Source: Colletotrichum lupini (taxonomy: Eukaryota; Ascomycota; Sordariomycetes; Glomerellales; Glomerellaceae). From it: a stretch of DNA of 64,000 nucleotides. The notes under the pieces are model-generated. The model made no database searches. It saw nothing but the letters and a program-made list of their open reading frames with translations, and was not told the DNA's origin. The position numbers and the translations under genes are program-made. Positions 44,500 to 54,945 of this stretch are shown here, piece by piece. The stretch's first letter is position 1. The number at the start of each line of letters is the position of its first letter. The stretch lies in NCBI RefSeq assembly GCF_023278565.1, contig NC_064672.1, positions 4,154,001 through 4,218,000 on the forward strand. Direction: 5' to 3'.

Positions 44500-44874
44500 C
44501 GTAGAAATTCACGAAGCACAACACTTGAGCATAGGTGATGGTCTAATAAAGAAGTGATTTCGTCGTCGTTATTTGGGCAACAACAAGAATGCTCTGCATT
44601 CCGGCATGAGATGTTTTCCTATGGCACTGGGTTGATATAACCAGGCGGGCAGTTCAAATCTGGAAATTTACTTGTCACGCCCCAAAAAGAAACTCGGAGT
44701 GGGAAAAAGGTCTGGGTCCCGAAATCGCCAAGGGGGAGAAAGTGGCCCTCCATATTCATCGTAAACTCTCCATGATCGTCGTCAATCGTCCCGGAAGACT
44801 GCAGCCGCCAAAGTGTATGCTCCGTCTCACCGCGTAAGGAAGGGTATGGGTGTGTTTGAGGGGAAAAGAGACAT
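44500..44874. other. Intergenic between convergent 3' ends (GET5 / cofilin)
   Basis: 375 bp holding the two 3' UTRs; nothing else was recognised. Confidence 0.5.
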
Positions 44875-45745
44875 TTAACCAGCCATGCCCTTGCTGACGG
44901 TCTTGAGAATGGAGTCGTACTCGATGTCGTCGGCATCGTTGGCCTGGAGCTCGGTCGCGATACCAGTGAGCGAGCGCTTCAGGGCCTCCTTGGAGGAGGC
45001 GTAAACCATCTTGGCCTTTGGTAGTGGGTTAGCGACAATTCAATTGAGCTTTGCAAGAGTAGCTGGTACTGACCATGACACCGGCATCATCGGGGGACCA
45101 GGCGAGGAAGGTGATCTTGTTGCTGTTGGAGTGTTAGCTGCAGGTTCCAGGTTGGGCGAATGCGGGGCAACGTACCGCTCACCCTCGCCAGAGGCAAGGC
45201 TGTACTCGAAGTCGTAGACGGCGTAGCGGGGGCCCTTGCCAACAGCACCCTGATGCATTGTTAGATTTGTCTTTGAAATGCAACATTGCGTTGCGGAATT
45301 GCAGAGAAACATACGCTCTTGGACTTGGTCTGGGCGTTGATCAGCTTCTCGCGGAAGTTGTCATAGTCCTTATCGGCCGAGGCCTCCTCGACGACGATCT
45401 CCTTGTTGTCGTCCGAGAGCTTGTAGATGATGTACTTGTACTTCTTGGAGAGCTTGAGCTCGTTGTAGGCCGTTATGCACTCCTGAGAGACTTGCGCTCT
45501 GGTGGGGAAAATCGGGTTAGCATGCGCCGCCTTGCTGAGGTGAGGTGGTAGATGGAGCCAGCTTGTCCTGCTCCGCCGGGATCGTCATCGAACGAGCGGT
45601 AGAGTCGCCCATTAGATGGTGAGTCGGCGCAGAGGTAAGAGGCTCTTCGGAAGGGGAAATACGAACCCGGATTGAGACTGCGATTGAGATTAGCATGGTG
45701 TTTTGGTAGACGGCTGATCCTTGGAAGCTTTTAGTTACTCACCAT
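44875..45745 (-). CDS. COF1: Cofilin (actin-depolymerising factor)
   Basis: Six exons on the minus strand: 45745-45743 (only the ATG), 45677-45667, 45498-45315, 45249-45176, 45122-45074 and 45015-44875, giving 153 residues. The N-terminus [20 protein letters not shown] is assembled across the first three exons and carries the regulatory Ser near the start. The ADF-H domain follows with [50 protein letters not shown] and [16 protein letters not shown]. The last of these is the long actin-binding helix. Cofilin severs and depolymerises actin filaments in patches and at growing tips. Six exons in under 900 bp is dense. Each join was checked for phase and total length divisible by three. Confidence 0.93.
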
Positions 45746-46711
45746 GATGCTGGTTTATGGCGGGGGTGTGGCTAGGAGAAGAGGCGGGAAAGTGGGCTGA
45801 GAGCAGATTAGCAACTAAGAAACAGGAGGGAAATTGAATGATTTAAAACTGTTTGCCGTGCAAAGCAAAATGGAAAATGGGGGTGCCTACTTCGAGATCG
45901 AGTGGTTCGGCCGGGAGATTTGCTGCACGGAGGGTGGTGGCAGAAAAAGAGGCAACAGCTTGCTTTCGGGTGATGAGGTATCTTGGACAGGAACGGAGGA
46001 GTTGGGTCACAGTGGAGGGGAAGCGGGCGAGAAAAACACCCGCATGGTGGGGTTGTTGTCCAGGTGAGATTGGAGCACGTGACTATCTGCGTCAGCCACA
46101 GGAGGTTGACGAATCCCACCCCAGGCGGCAGTCAACAGACAGGGCCTGAACTTGGAATCTCTTGTTTGGGGGACAGCCCATTGCAAGGGGCGGCGAGCTC
46201 CTGTTGCTTGGTTAAAATAAATACAAGAAGTCATCACCAAACGACACATGATGGGTGCCTGTTTACGTGACGTGGACCGGGCTGCACTTAACGGTTGCCT
46301 ACCTTACTTGTCAGCACGAAGCCAAGGAACTCTACCACTAAAAAGTAGCGGCCGAAACACTGGCCCAATTCTTCAAGCTGTCACTGAGCTGTTAACTAAG
46401 TAGCTACCGATCGACGTCAACACACCGTGCACAGCTCCAGTCTAGTCAATGCATGCGTTTGCTCTTTGTCTTGTTATTCTTTAACTCATTTTGCTTTCTT
46501 TCTTCATCTTACATAACTTGCTAGTGCTATTGTACAATACAGAGCTCTCAAGTCCCTTCAGGGATACTGCTGCGTAAAAGGGGGAAAGAGGGGAGATTAG
46601 TACAAATGGCCGCAGTTATACATCCTTTTTAATAGTAACACCAATGCCCATGCCCCTCGCCCAGTTGACTTTTTTTAATACAAGAAGACATTTTGATCAT
46701 GGATCATGTTT
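45746..46711. other. Intergenic: cofilin upstream region and HSP60 3' flank
   Basis: 966 bp with no supported gene. The part next to 45745 is the cofilin promoter and leader. The part before 46711 is T-rich and probably the HSP60 3' UTR. Confidence 0.5.
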
Positions 46712-47837
46712 TTACATCATACCACCCATGCCTCCCATTCCGCCCATACCACCCATGCCGCCCATAGGAGGAGGTCCCTTCTCTTCGGGAGCCTCAACGA
46801 TGGCGACCTCAGTGGTACCGAGCAGGGAAGCAACACCGCTGGCGTCAACCAGACCGGTGCGGACGACCTTGAAGGGGTCAAGGATACCGGCGGCAATCAT
46901 GTCGACGTACTCGCCCTTGGAGGAGTCGAAACCCTTGTTGAACTCGCTGGCGAACTCATCGGTGAGCTTGCCGACGATAACGGAGCCCTCAAGACCAGCG
47001 TTCTCGACGATGGCACGAGCAGGGCGGGTGATGGCGTTCTTGACGATGGTGACACCAAGCTGCTGGTCGAAGTTGGCGGTCTTGACGTCCTTAAGAGCAA
47101 GGGCAGAGGCCTTGATAAGGGCGGTACCACCACCGGGCAGGATACCCTCCTCAACGGCGGCGCGGGTGGCGTTCAGGGCATCGACGAAGCGGTCCTTCTT
47201 CTCACCGACCTCAACCTCGGAGGAGCCACCGACCTTGATGACGGCGACACCACCAGAGAGCTTGGCCAGACGCTCCTGGAGCTTCTCCTTCTCGTACTCG
47301 GAGGTAGTGGGGTCGTTCATGACACCACGGATCTGCTCGCAGCGCTGGGAGATGGAGTCCTTGGCACCCTCACCGTTGAGGAAGATGGTGTCCTCCTTGG
47401 TGATGGTGATGGAGCCGGTGGAGCCGAGCATGTCGGGGGTGGCCTTCTCGAGCTTGATGTCAAGCTCCTCGCTGAAGACGGTACCGTTGGTGAGGACAGC
47501 CAGGTCACCGAGGATGGACTTGCGGTTGTCACCGAAGCCGGGGGCCTTGACGGCAGCGACCTGGAGCTGGCCACGGAGCTTGTTGAGAATGCAGACGGCG
47601 AGAGCCTCACCCTCAATGTCCTCGGCAATGATGACAAGAGGACGTCTCAGCTGGGTGGAGGCCTCAAGAGCGGGAATGATGTCCTGGACAGCAGAGATCT
47701 TCTTCTCGGAGAGGAGGATCAGGGGCTTCTCGAACTCGACCTTCTGGGACTTGGCGTCGGTGATGAAGTAGGGGGAGACGAAGCCGCGGTCGAAGCGCAT
47801 ACCCTCGGTAACCTCGAGCTCGTCGACCAGAGTCTTG

Positions 47838-47874
<37 letters not shown>

Positions 47875-48086
47875 TCTCCATGGCCTTGGCAATCAGGTTG
47901 CCGACCTCCTGGTCACCGTTGGCGGAGATGGTGGCGACCTGGGCAACCTCCTCGCTGGTGGAAATATCTCTCTTGTTCTTCTGGAGGAAAGCGACGACCT
48001 CGTCGACAGCAGCCTGGATACCACGGCGCAGGTCCATGGGGTTGCAGCCAGCGGCGACGTTCTTGACGGTCTCGGAGAAGATGGAA

Positions 48087-48127
<41 letters not shown>

Positions 48128-48591
48128 CTCGTTGGTCTTGGAGGCGACGTCCTGGATGAGGCGGGCGCCGAGGTTCTCGAACTTGTCCTTAAGGGTAATT
48201 GCCTTCGCGACAGTTACACCGTCTACGAATCAGTCAGCTTTTTGATGGAATCCAACTCAATTGCATGTTTCCTTACCCTTTGTGATCTTGGGGGAGCCAT
48301 AGCTTGACTCAATGAGGACGTTGCGACCCTTGGGGCCAAGTGTTGTCGCGACGGCCTTGGCCAGAGTATCGGCACCAGCGAGCAGGGCAGCACGGCCCTC
48401 AACACCGAACTTCAGCTCCTGTAGACTGAGTTAGCATCCTGAAGCTGATGGCATTGCCAATGCTTCGCGACGTGTTGACGAACCTTGTGGGCAAAGCGAA
48501 GCTGCTGTCCCAGGCCGGCACCGGCACGGAACTTGCTGGGAGCAGCAGAGAGGACGGAAGCTCTCGCGCGGGAAGAAAGAGCGCGCTGCAT
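46712..48591 (-). CDS. HSP60: Mitochondrial chaperonin HSP60
   Basis: Three exons on the minus strand: 48591-48484, 48418-48277 and 48222-46712, giving 586 residues. [20 protein letters not shown] starts a mitochondrial presequence that ends near RFAHKELKFG. Group I chaperonin motifs follow: [55 protein letters not shown] and [10 protein letters not shown]. The C-terminus carries a Gly-Gly-Met repeat, as in bacterial GroEL and other mitochondrial HSP60s. It forms the matrix folding chamber with HSP10. Codon bias is very strong, with long antisense open frames as a by-product, which indicates high expression. Clear assignment. Confidence 0.97.
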
Positions 48592-48728
48592 CTTGAATCT
48601 TATTATGAGGGTATCTAGGTAAGAAAGAAGAAATACAGAACTAAGGATTGAAGGTGTCGCCGGGTTTGAATCACACGTGTCGCTCCAAGGAGATGAAGTA
48701 AAAAGTTGCAGTGAGTGATAGAATTGGA

Positions 48729-48736
48729 GAAGCTTC
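48729..48736. promoter_or_regulatory. Possible heat-shock element core upstream of HSP60
   Basis: The palindrome GAAGCTTC matches the nGAAnnTTCn half-site pair and lies about 140 bp upstream of the HSP60 ATG. A full element normally has three units; the flanking third unit is poor, so this is tentative. Confidence 0.3.
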
Positions 48737-49183
48737 CTGTCACCGGCTCCAAAAATTTATCTCGGACGTTCGGCTAAACGAGGTCCCTTCTGGGGCGCCA
48801 GTACAAAAAGGGATTAGCGCAATTGTGGGTGCATTTCTACCGTCTTCCAATGGCATCTGTCTCCATTCTCAGCATCCGCACATGGTATCCCCTAGTGACC
48901 ATTGCCGAATATTGACATGGGTTCGTCCATCGGAGAACATCGGCGGACGATCGACTATGGGGTTTCTCCTGAGCAACTGCACCGACTTACCAAGCAATAC
49001 GAAGTAATGGACACATAGCATGAACCCCAACGTTGTAGCAGCTCAGCAAACATTGGATGGCACTTTAAGCAAGTCACGAGAACTGCCATCCGAGCAATGC
49101 GTTAGCCGCATGCGAGTTACACCTAGATTTAACGGTGCAACGTTTCAAACAAGCTTCTTTTCTTAGTCTCCTCATAGGTGCGC

Positions 49184-49354
49184 ATGCCTCGACTTTATTG
49201 CAGCAGCTCACTGTACTTGAAACATCAAGAAACGGAGCGACGGCGCCGTGGCGCCGTGATGCAACCCCTAACCTCTTGGCCGCGCTATCGCAAGGATGAG
49301 GATGCTACTACAAGGGAGTTAGAGGATCTGCTGCGCGAGACCGAGTTAGAATAG
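49184..49354 (+). CDS. Small open frame, 56 residues, uncertain
   Basis: ATG 49184 to TAG 49352-49354. It encodes a basic middle (HQETERRRRGAV) and a charged helical end (RKDEDATTRELEDLLRETEL). It could be a small gene, the last exon of a decayed gene, or chance; there is no family match I can name. Confidence 0.25.
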   Translation: MPRLYCSSSLYLKHQETERRRRGAVMQPLTSWPRYRKDEDATTRELEDLLRETELE

Positions 49355-49550
49355 GCACGATCTTCTTGCAACATATATCCTTAACTTCCAACTCGCTTGG
49401 GCAAGGGGCCGGAGCAACCTCCTAGATGGTGGTGCTCTTGGAGTATAAGAAGGGAGGCGGTCGAAGACGAGGACACGGAAGATATTGCAAGATCATCACC
49501 AGCATCCTGTACTCTAATCTCACAAATACACACTCACTCTTTCTGCAAAT

Positions 49551-50078
49551 ATGAAGTTGTCACTCCTTGCCGTCATCGTGGCCTCCGCCTCTGCCGCTCA
49601 AGGCGCCATCACATGGACCCTTGAGAAGGCCGCCAACCCCACGGCCGACCAAACCGACGCATACACCAAAATCGAAGCCGCCATGAAGCTCGCCGTCGCA
49701 AGACACGCAAAGCAGGGAAAGGCCAGCAAGACCATCCGTGTCTACTACACACCCGGCGTTCCTACTGCCGAGGCCAACTACAACGGTGATCTCCGCTTCG
49801 GATCGAACCGATCTTACATGAACGAGCGTACGGCACTCCACGAGATCTCCCACACACTCGGCGTTGGTCAGACTGCCGCCTTCGACTCCAAATGCGCGTC
49901 CGGCAACTGGGCTACGGCATTGCCCCTGCTTCGCTCCTGGGATGGTTCCAGTGCCAAGATCAGCTGTGGCGGCTCGCATTTCTGGCCGTACGGGCTCAAC
50001 TACGATACCGAATGGAGCGAGACAAACGCGGACCGTCACGTAAAGATCATCAATGCCATGATTGCTGATGGTATGTGA
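49551..50078 (+). CDS. Small secreted protein with HEXXH zinc-site motif
   Basis: Single exon for 175 residues. MKLSLLAVIVASASAAQG is a signal peptide with a typical cleavage site. The mature part has HEISHTLGVGQ (His97, Glu98, His101), a zincin-type metal site. The metzincin form HEXXHXXGXXH would need a third His where Gln107 stands. A later HFWPYGLNYDTEWSE block may supply another ligand (His143). Two Cys (115 and 139) could form one disulfide. No propeptide is obvious. Small secreted proteins with this motif occur in filamentous fungi; a metallopeptidase or effector-like role is inference only. The immediate upstream sequence has a TATAAGA-like element at about 49443. Confidence 0.75.
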   Translation: MKLSLLAVIVASASAAQGAITWTLEKAANPTADQTDAYTKIEAAMKLAVARHAKQGKASKTIRVYYTPGVPTAEANYNGDLRFGSNRSYMNERTALHEISHTLGVGQTAAFDSKCASGNWATALPLLRSWDGSSAKISCGGSHFWPYGLNYDTEWSETNADRHVKIINAMIADGM

Positions 50079-50780
50079 GGAGGGAAGGAATCTATGTTTT
50101 CTAAATTCATGTACAAACTTCATTAAATGGCAATGAGCCCTTTGGTTCATTCCTGTACATACACCAAAAGACCGTAAAAAGTAAACTGTCCCGGTCTTTC
50201 GTTGAATACAACATTCAGCCTCGAAAAGATTACAACGTTTCTCGCGAAGTTCCATGTTTCCATTTATCTCTGAGGCCTGTCATGATCGGTTATCGTAAGT
50301 CAAACGTGAGATCCGGCGGAAGTTGGTTGCAGAAGTTTCAACTCAAGTGCTCGAGATGACAATTTCAATGCGCTGATCTATTGTCTAATGCTAAAGATAA
50401 ATGTGTCTTAGGCGCTACTAACAACTGATCCAAAGCCAGAGAAACGGGGAATGGAAAAGGCAAAACTCCTGTTTGTAGAACAAACATTTCGCTATTGCAC
50501 GATCTCATCAGCAGCAATCATCGCGCCGTCTTTTCCTTGGACGAACACACCATAATATTTTCCAGCCCCAAGATTGGCCGAGGCAAGATGTTGAAAGAGG
50601 TGTGGCGGAAGAAGGAAAGCATAGCAAACAACAAAAGCACGCGCGACGGCATCTTTCTCCTATTCTTATGCAGCCTCCAACGCCAACGTCCGCAATATCC
50701 CAACGAAACTCAAGGACTCATTACCAAGTCTAGTGTGCTGAAAGTTGTACGTTGTGCCATTCCACGGCGCGTCTATCGAT
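50079..50780. other. Intergenic between convergent 3' ends
   Basis: 702 bp with no supported gene; presumably 3' UTR of the HEXXH gene and of the gene at 50781. Confidence 0.5.
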
Positions 50781-52323
50781 TCAGTAGAATTGACTGAAGT
50801 CGAACGCATTCGGATCGAACTCGCTCAAGTCGAATCCCTGATCGTCGCCCACATAGGTGGAGCCAGTAGCTGTGGCAAGGGGATTGGCATCTTCATACAA
50901 GTGATGTTCACCATGAAAACCACCGTTGGATCCACCATTGACGACGTCACTGGAACCATCGCCCATAGCCTGAAAAGCCTTCTCATTGAGTGACGAAGTG
51001 CCCGGGGATGGAATCGTCGAATGATTATTGCCAGACGGGGTTGCAGCACCAGCTTCCTGATCATCGACGCCATTGAGATAGTTGCCCAGGTTGACCGGGA
51101 TCGGGATGGCATATGTTGTGTAGCCGTTCTCTGTTCGCATCGGGTACATGATCTCGGTGCCGGATATCAAAGAGACGCCACCACTGACGCTCGCAGGCAC
51201 CTTGAAAAGATAGTATGCCATGGGAGGGAGACCCTCGACATATATCCGTGCTTCGTTTGGGGGCTCGTCATGCTTCCAGGCTTCGATCGCCTGCCTATAC
51301 AGGCCGTTGCCCTCATTGAGATGCTGAGTCTGCCATTCCTGATTGGCTTGTTCTACCTGGTTATGCTGGCTCGAATACTGCGTCAGGGGAAATGGCTGCT
51401 GCTGGAGCTGGGCGTCATTCTGGGCATCGTATTGGGCCAGACTGAACTGTTGAACGTGGTGAAACAGCAATTCTCCAGCCTGTTGCTGAGGATTGGGGAT
51501 GTTGTGAACCCGGTGATTCGACTGCGCTTCGTCGTTGTGCACATAGTGGCCCGACTGAGCAGAAGCCTGGTAAGGAGCCTGAGAGGACTCTCCGTTCTAT
51601 TCGATGTCAGTGACTGCGGAAGAAGTATTGGTTTAAAATTTACCTTTCTGGGAGCCTCGTTGATATTCAAGAACCCCTCGTCATCGTGTTCACCCACCAT
51701 GGCATCATCAGCCTCGCCATCATCCGATTCTACCTCGCCTTCTGCATTGGTCACCAACTGCTAGTTGTCGCCTTGCTGGCAGGGCTGGAGAAACGGCTCA
51801 TCAAAGCTGACGGATCTGATAGCATCCTCATTCTCGGCGGTCGGCGCATTGATATAGCCGCGGATGTTCTGATCTCTCTCCAAGCTCTTGGCCTGGCTGG
51901 GGAGAGGCGGAACACAGTAGCCCATCTTGAGAAGTCGCTTGCGCTCTCGGGCAAGGAATTGAGTGAATGCCGTTGGTGTCACTCCGGTGAAGCACTGGGG
52001 AATAACATCATCCCAGGGCATCTTGCCGTGCTCTTTGGCACAGATATACTGCACCCAAAGGAGTGTCACAAGCAAGGGTTCTTCCTCTGTTCCTACAATC
52101 AATCGCCATGAACACTATTCCGATGAAAAGGGTTCTACTTACTCCTCCACTGGATGAGGGCCCGGTTTTTTGGGCGAGTGGTGATCTTGACACCCTTCTT
52201 AGGGACTTTCTGTTCTTTGGCAGAGGTGTTCTTTCTCGCCGTGGTATTCTTTCGGACTTTGGCATCCTGTTTCGCCCTCGGGATATCAGGGAGCTTGCCC
52301 ATGGACTTCTTGGAAGGCGCCAT
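50781..52323 (-). CDS. Hypothetical nuclear-type protein with acidic-aromatic C-terminus
   Basis: Four exons proposed on the minus strand: 52323-52143, 52092-51812, 51760-51644 and 51596-50781, giving 464 residues; phases agree throughout. The first 60 residues are very basic (MAPSKKSMGKLPDIPRAKQD, KKGVKITTRPKNR), like a nuclear signal or DNA-binding tail. Residues 62-150 form a probable small helical domain (LLVTLLWVQYICAKEHGKMP, then TPTAFTQFLARERKRLLKMG). A Gln-rich middle follows. The C-terminus ends DLSEFDPNAFDFSQFY, which resembles an acidic-aromatic transactivation segment. A transcription-regulator role is plausible but inferred. The second intron uses a weak GTCAGC donor and is the least certain join. 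Confidence 0.6.
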
Positions 52324-53640
52324 TGTGGCAGCTGAAAGCAGATTTTGTTAGTACGGAATGCTATCACTGAGTTCTGCGCAAACGACAGAATGCCGGTTTC
52401 CAAGCAACAAAAGAAGCCACAGGTGGATTCATACAGACAAGAGAATGATGAGTAAAAAGGTGTGGTGAAAGGCAAAACATCAGGCGAAAGCAATCTATCG
52501 CAAATAGAACGCAGTCTTTGTGTGACGGAAGGTTAGGGGAAGAAGTAACGTGAAGAAGGAGGGTCAAACCAAAGGAGGGGTGAGGCATGACTTACCACAG
52601 TGATATCAAGTAAATGAGTGAGTAGTGAAGGGGTTTGATGGGCGATGCGTGAGTCTGAATCGTCTGAATATATCCACGAGGTGTTGAGAAGCACTTCTCG
52701 TAGTGGTCGTGATCGAGATGATTACGGAAGGGATCTACAGCGTTTGGTGTCTTGTGGTAGGCAATTGGATATAGACGCGGAAATGGACGCGGAAATGGAG
52801 AGAAGTCAGAATAGGCGACTTTGAAAGGGTGTGGGTGAAAGAAAGAAGAGTAAGCTGGGAGGCAGGTCAGAGTCGCGAGGTTATTGACACAGAAGGGCGG
52901 TTGGGGCCCGTGGGTGGGCAGGTCGGCATCGACCCCACTTGAGGTGGCTCTTCCGACAAGGTGTGAAGGCGTCTGCCTCGAGCAGAAGCAGAAGACGCGT
53001 TGGGACTGTTTGGGTTGTCGAAGCTGAGGCAGGTGGACGCGTGTCGGAGACGCGGTCACGGCCTGCCAGGCAACCTGGTAGTCAGGCAGTTGTTACAGAT
53101 TTGGGAATGCCCTCAGGCGCCGGCAGGTGGCGGTGTCACTTCTGATGTTTCCTATACGGTAAAGAGTATCATTCGTATGGATATGCCCCTAAGGTGCGCA
53201 AGGAGAGCGACTGTGATGTTCTTAGTCATGCCCATGAGATGACAGACATCATCTTCTTCTCACGAGATTGCTCAGGTATGACAGCAATTCTGGCAGGCAA
53301 GAAATAGAAGCTAACTTGATACTTTGTGTTGTCTTGAGCGAGGGAACCGACTCACGGCGAGACTTTTGCATCCGAATGATCCCATCGGCTGGAGCAACAA
53401 AAGGTCAAATCCAGCCCAATCTTGATTTCACGAAGGAACAAGTTTCTCAATGTGAAACGAATTATTAATCTCGTGGTACGTACGAGTCAAACTACCAGTG
53501 ATCTACAAAACCAATTTCCTCCCATCATGCCTTCCATCTTTCCAAAGCTTGGTGATCGGATGTGTTGTGTACGTCTCAGAGGGGGGAGTGTTGGCCACAA
53601 AGTCGGACAGCTGAATGTTGAAGCCTCGTCATGAGCCTTT
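52324..53640. other. Intergenic
   Basis: 1.3 kb, no supported gene. The stretch just above 52323 is the upstream region of the preceding gene. A CT-rich leader-like zone on the minus strand lies around 52400-52680. Confidence 0.45.
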
Positions 53641-54945
53641 TTACTTGGAACCCGCCTCCTTCTTCGATTTACCTCCTCCAGTGATGACGCGCAAGAATCT
53701 TCTGAATCTCGACTTCATGGGCTGTGTGTTCAAGAGCAAGGTCTGTTCATCTTGTCCTGATGCTCGGACTGTAGAAGGGACCATTCCAGGGCCGTCGCCG
53801 AGGAGCTCTCTGTCAAGTGCTTGGAAATGTTGCACTCGAGTAGCTGTAGTGTATTTGGGTGGCTGGTCGTGGTTGGATTGATGTTGCGTGCTGGAGAAGT
53901 ACTGATGAGGGATTGGAGACAGTTGCTCGTTGATGGCGGCTTGGACTGCGGTCGCAATGATGGCTGGCAGGTTGGCGACGAGTTGATCCAAGTCAGTTTG
54001 AACGGTTCCCAAAGCTGTGTTGAGCATGGTGAGTGAGCCATTGAAAGTGTTGCCTTGGGTCGCCAGAACAGTATTAAGAGTATTGATCTGTGCACTCATT
54101 GCCGTGCTCATTGCCTTCGTGGAAGCGCCCATCGCTTGAGTTGACATATCGACAGCAGACTGGATAGTCGAAGAGACTGAATTGAGACCACTGAGCTGGC
54201 TGTCAAAGCGATCAATGTTGCCAGCAAGTCGGGTGGTGTTCATGCGCAGAGGATTGGCGACGTCAAGAAGAGTGCGCTCTGCGATCTGCATGAACTCCTC
54301 GGCGATGGCGTCCAAGTCGTCCTGGGTGGGGTTGTTGATGCCCTTGCGCTGGAGTGCCGCCTGTGTAATCTCCAACATGCGCGCTTCCTTGTTGATCGAG
54401 TTCATCCAGTTTTGAACTCGATGATCCACCTCTTGAAAGTTGGCTGGAGCTCCCTGCATCTCATCGCGAGCCTTGATGCGACGAGCAATGTCGACCTTGA
54501 TGACGTTGTACTGCTGGGGAGGAGGATGGATGGCAGGGTCACCCCGTGCATCTCGGAGACGCTGAAGAAGGTGGTGGTCCTCAACTGTAGTTTGGGGGTC
54601 CTCGATTGAAGCTGTTGTGGAGGGAAACTCTCCAGTTCTTCGAGCTTGAATGAGCACGTCGCGCATCACCTGAACCTGTCCTGGAGCGTATGCTGCATTG
54701 CCCACGAAGATGTAATTCGCAAAGCTCGGCATCACAGCAATGCTGGGCTGAGTCGCAGGAGTAGCTGCCTTAGTCTCATCGGGACCAAGGCCCGGGAAAG
54801 ACAGCTCGGTGTCAGCAGGCGAGTCAAGCGAAGAGAACAAGCTGTTGGTGTTGCTTGAAGTGTCGGATCGGGGCGACGAAGCGCCAGACGAGAGCTCCCA
54901 ATGAGTGCCCATGTCGGCACCAGGTGAGAGCGGAGAGGCAGACAT
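53641..54945 (-). CDS. Hypothetical protein, 434 residues, with heptad-like region
   Basis: Single exon from ATG 54945. The first 70 residues are Ser/Pro-rich. A helical middle contains FQEVDHRVQNWMNSINKEAR, LEITQAALQRKGINNPTQDD and AIAEEFMQIAERTLLDVANP. The next section, rich in Ser/Thr/Asn/Gln/Met, looks like an amphipathic repeat (STIQSAVDMSTQAMGASTKA and on), suggesting a long helix or coiled coil. The last 30 residues are basic. No signal peptide or membrane span was seen. I do not recognise the family. It is the first of four minus-strand genes of unknown function in a row. Confidence 0.6.
   Translation of the reverse strand: MSASPLSPGADMGTHWELSSGASSPRSDTSSNTNSLFSSLDSPADTELSFPGLGPDETKAATPATQPSIAVMPSFANYIFVGNAAYAPGQVQVMRDVLIQARRTGEFPSTTASIEDPQTTVEDHHLLQRLRDARGDPAIHPPPQQYNVIKVDIARRIKARDEMQGAPANFQEVDHRVQNWMNSINKEARMLEITQAALQRKGINNPTQDDLDAIAEEFMQIAERTLLDVANPLRMNTTRLAGNIDRFDSQLSGLNSVSSTIQSAVDMSTQAMGASTKAMSTAMSAQINTLNTVLATQGNTFNGSLTMLNTALGTVQTDLDQLVANLPAIIATAVQAAINEQLSPIPHQYFSSTQHQSNHDQPPKYTTATRVQHFQALDRELLGDGPGMVPSTVRASGQDEQTLLLNTQPMKSRFRRFLRVITGGGKSKKEAGSK

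Larger units (their letters stand above)
48592..49550. other. Divergent intergenic region, HSP60 / secreted HEXXH protein
   Basis: 959 bp between divergent starts. It includes a possible heat-shock element (48729-48736) and a short open frame at 49184-49354, treated separately. No other gene was supported. Confidence 0.5.

Noticed and set aside
46706..48307. A 533-codon open frame antisense to HSP60
   Set aside because: It mirrors the sense gene exactly and results from strong codon bias; its product is repetitive Gly/Leu/Asp/Glu without domains.
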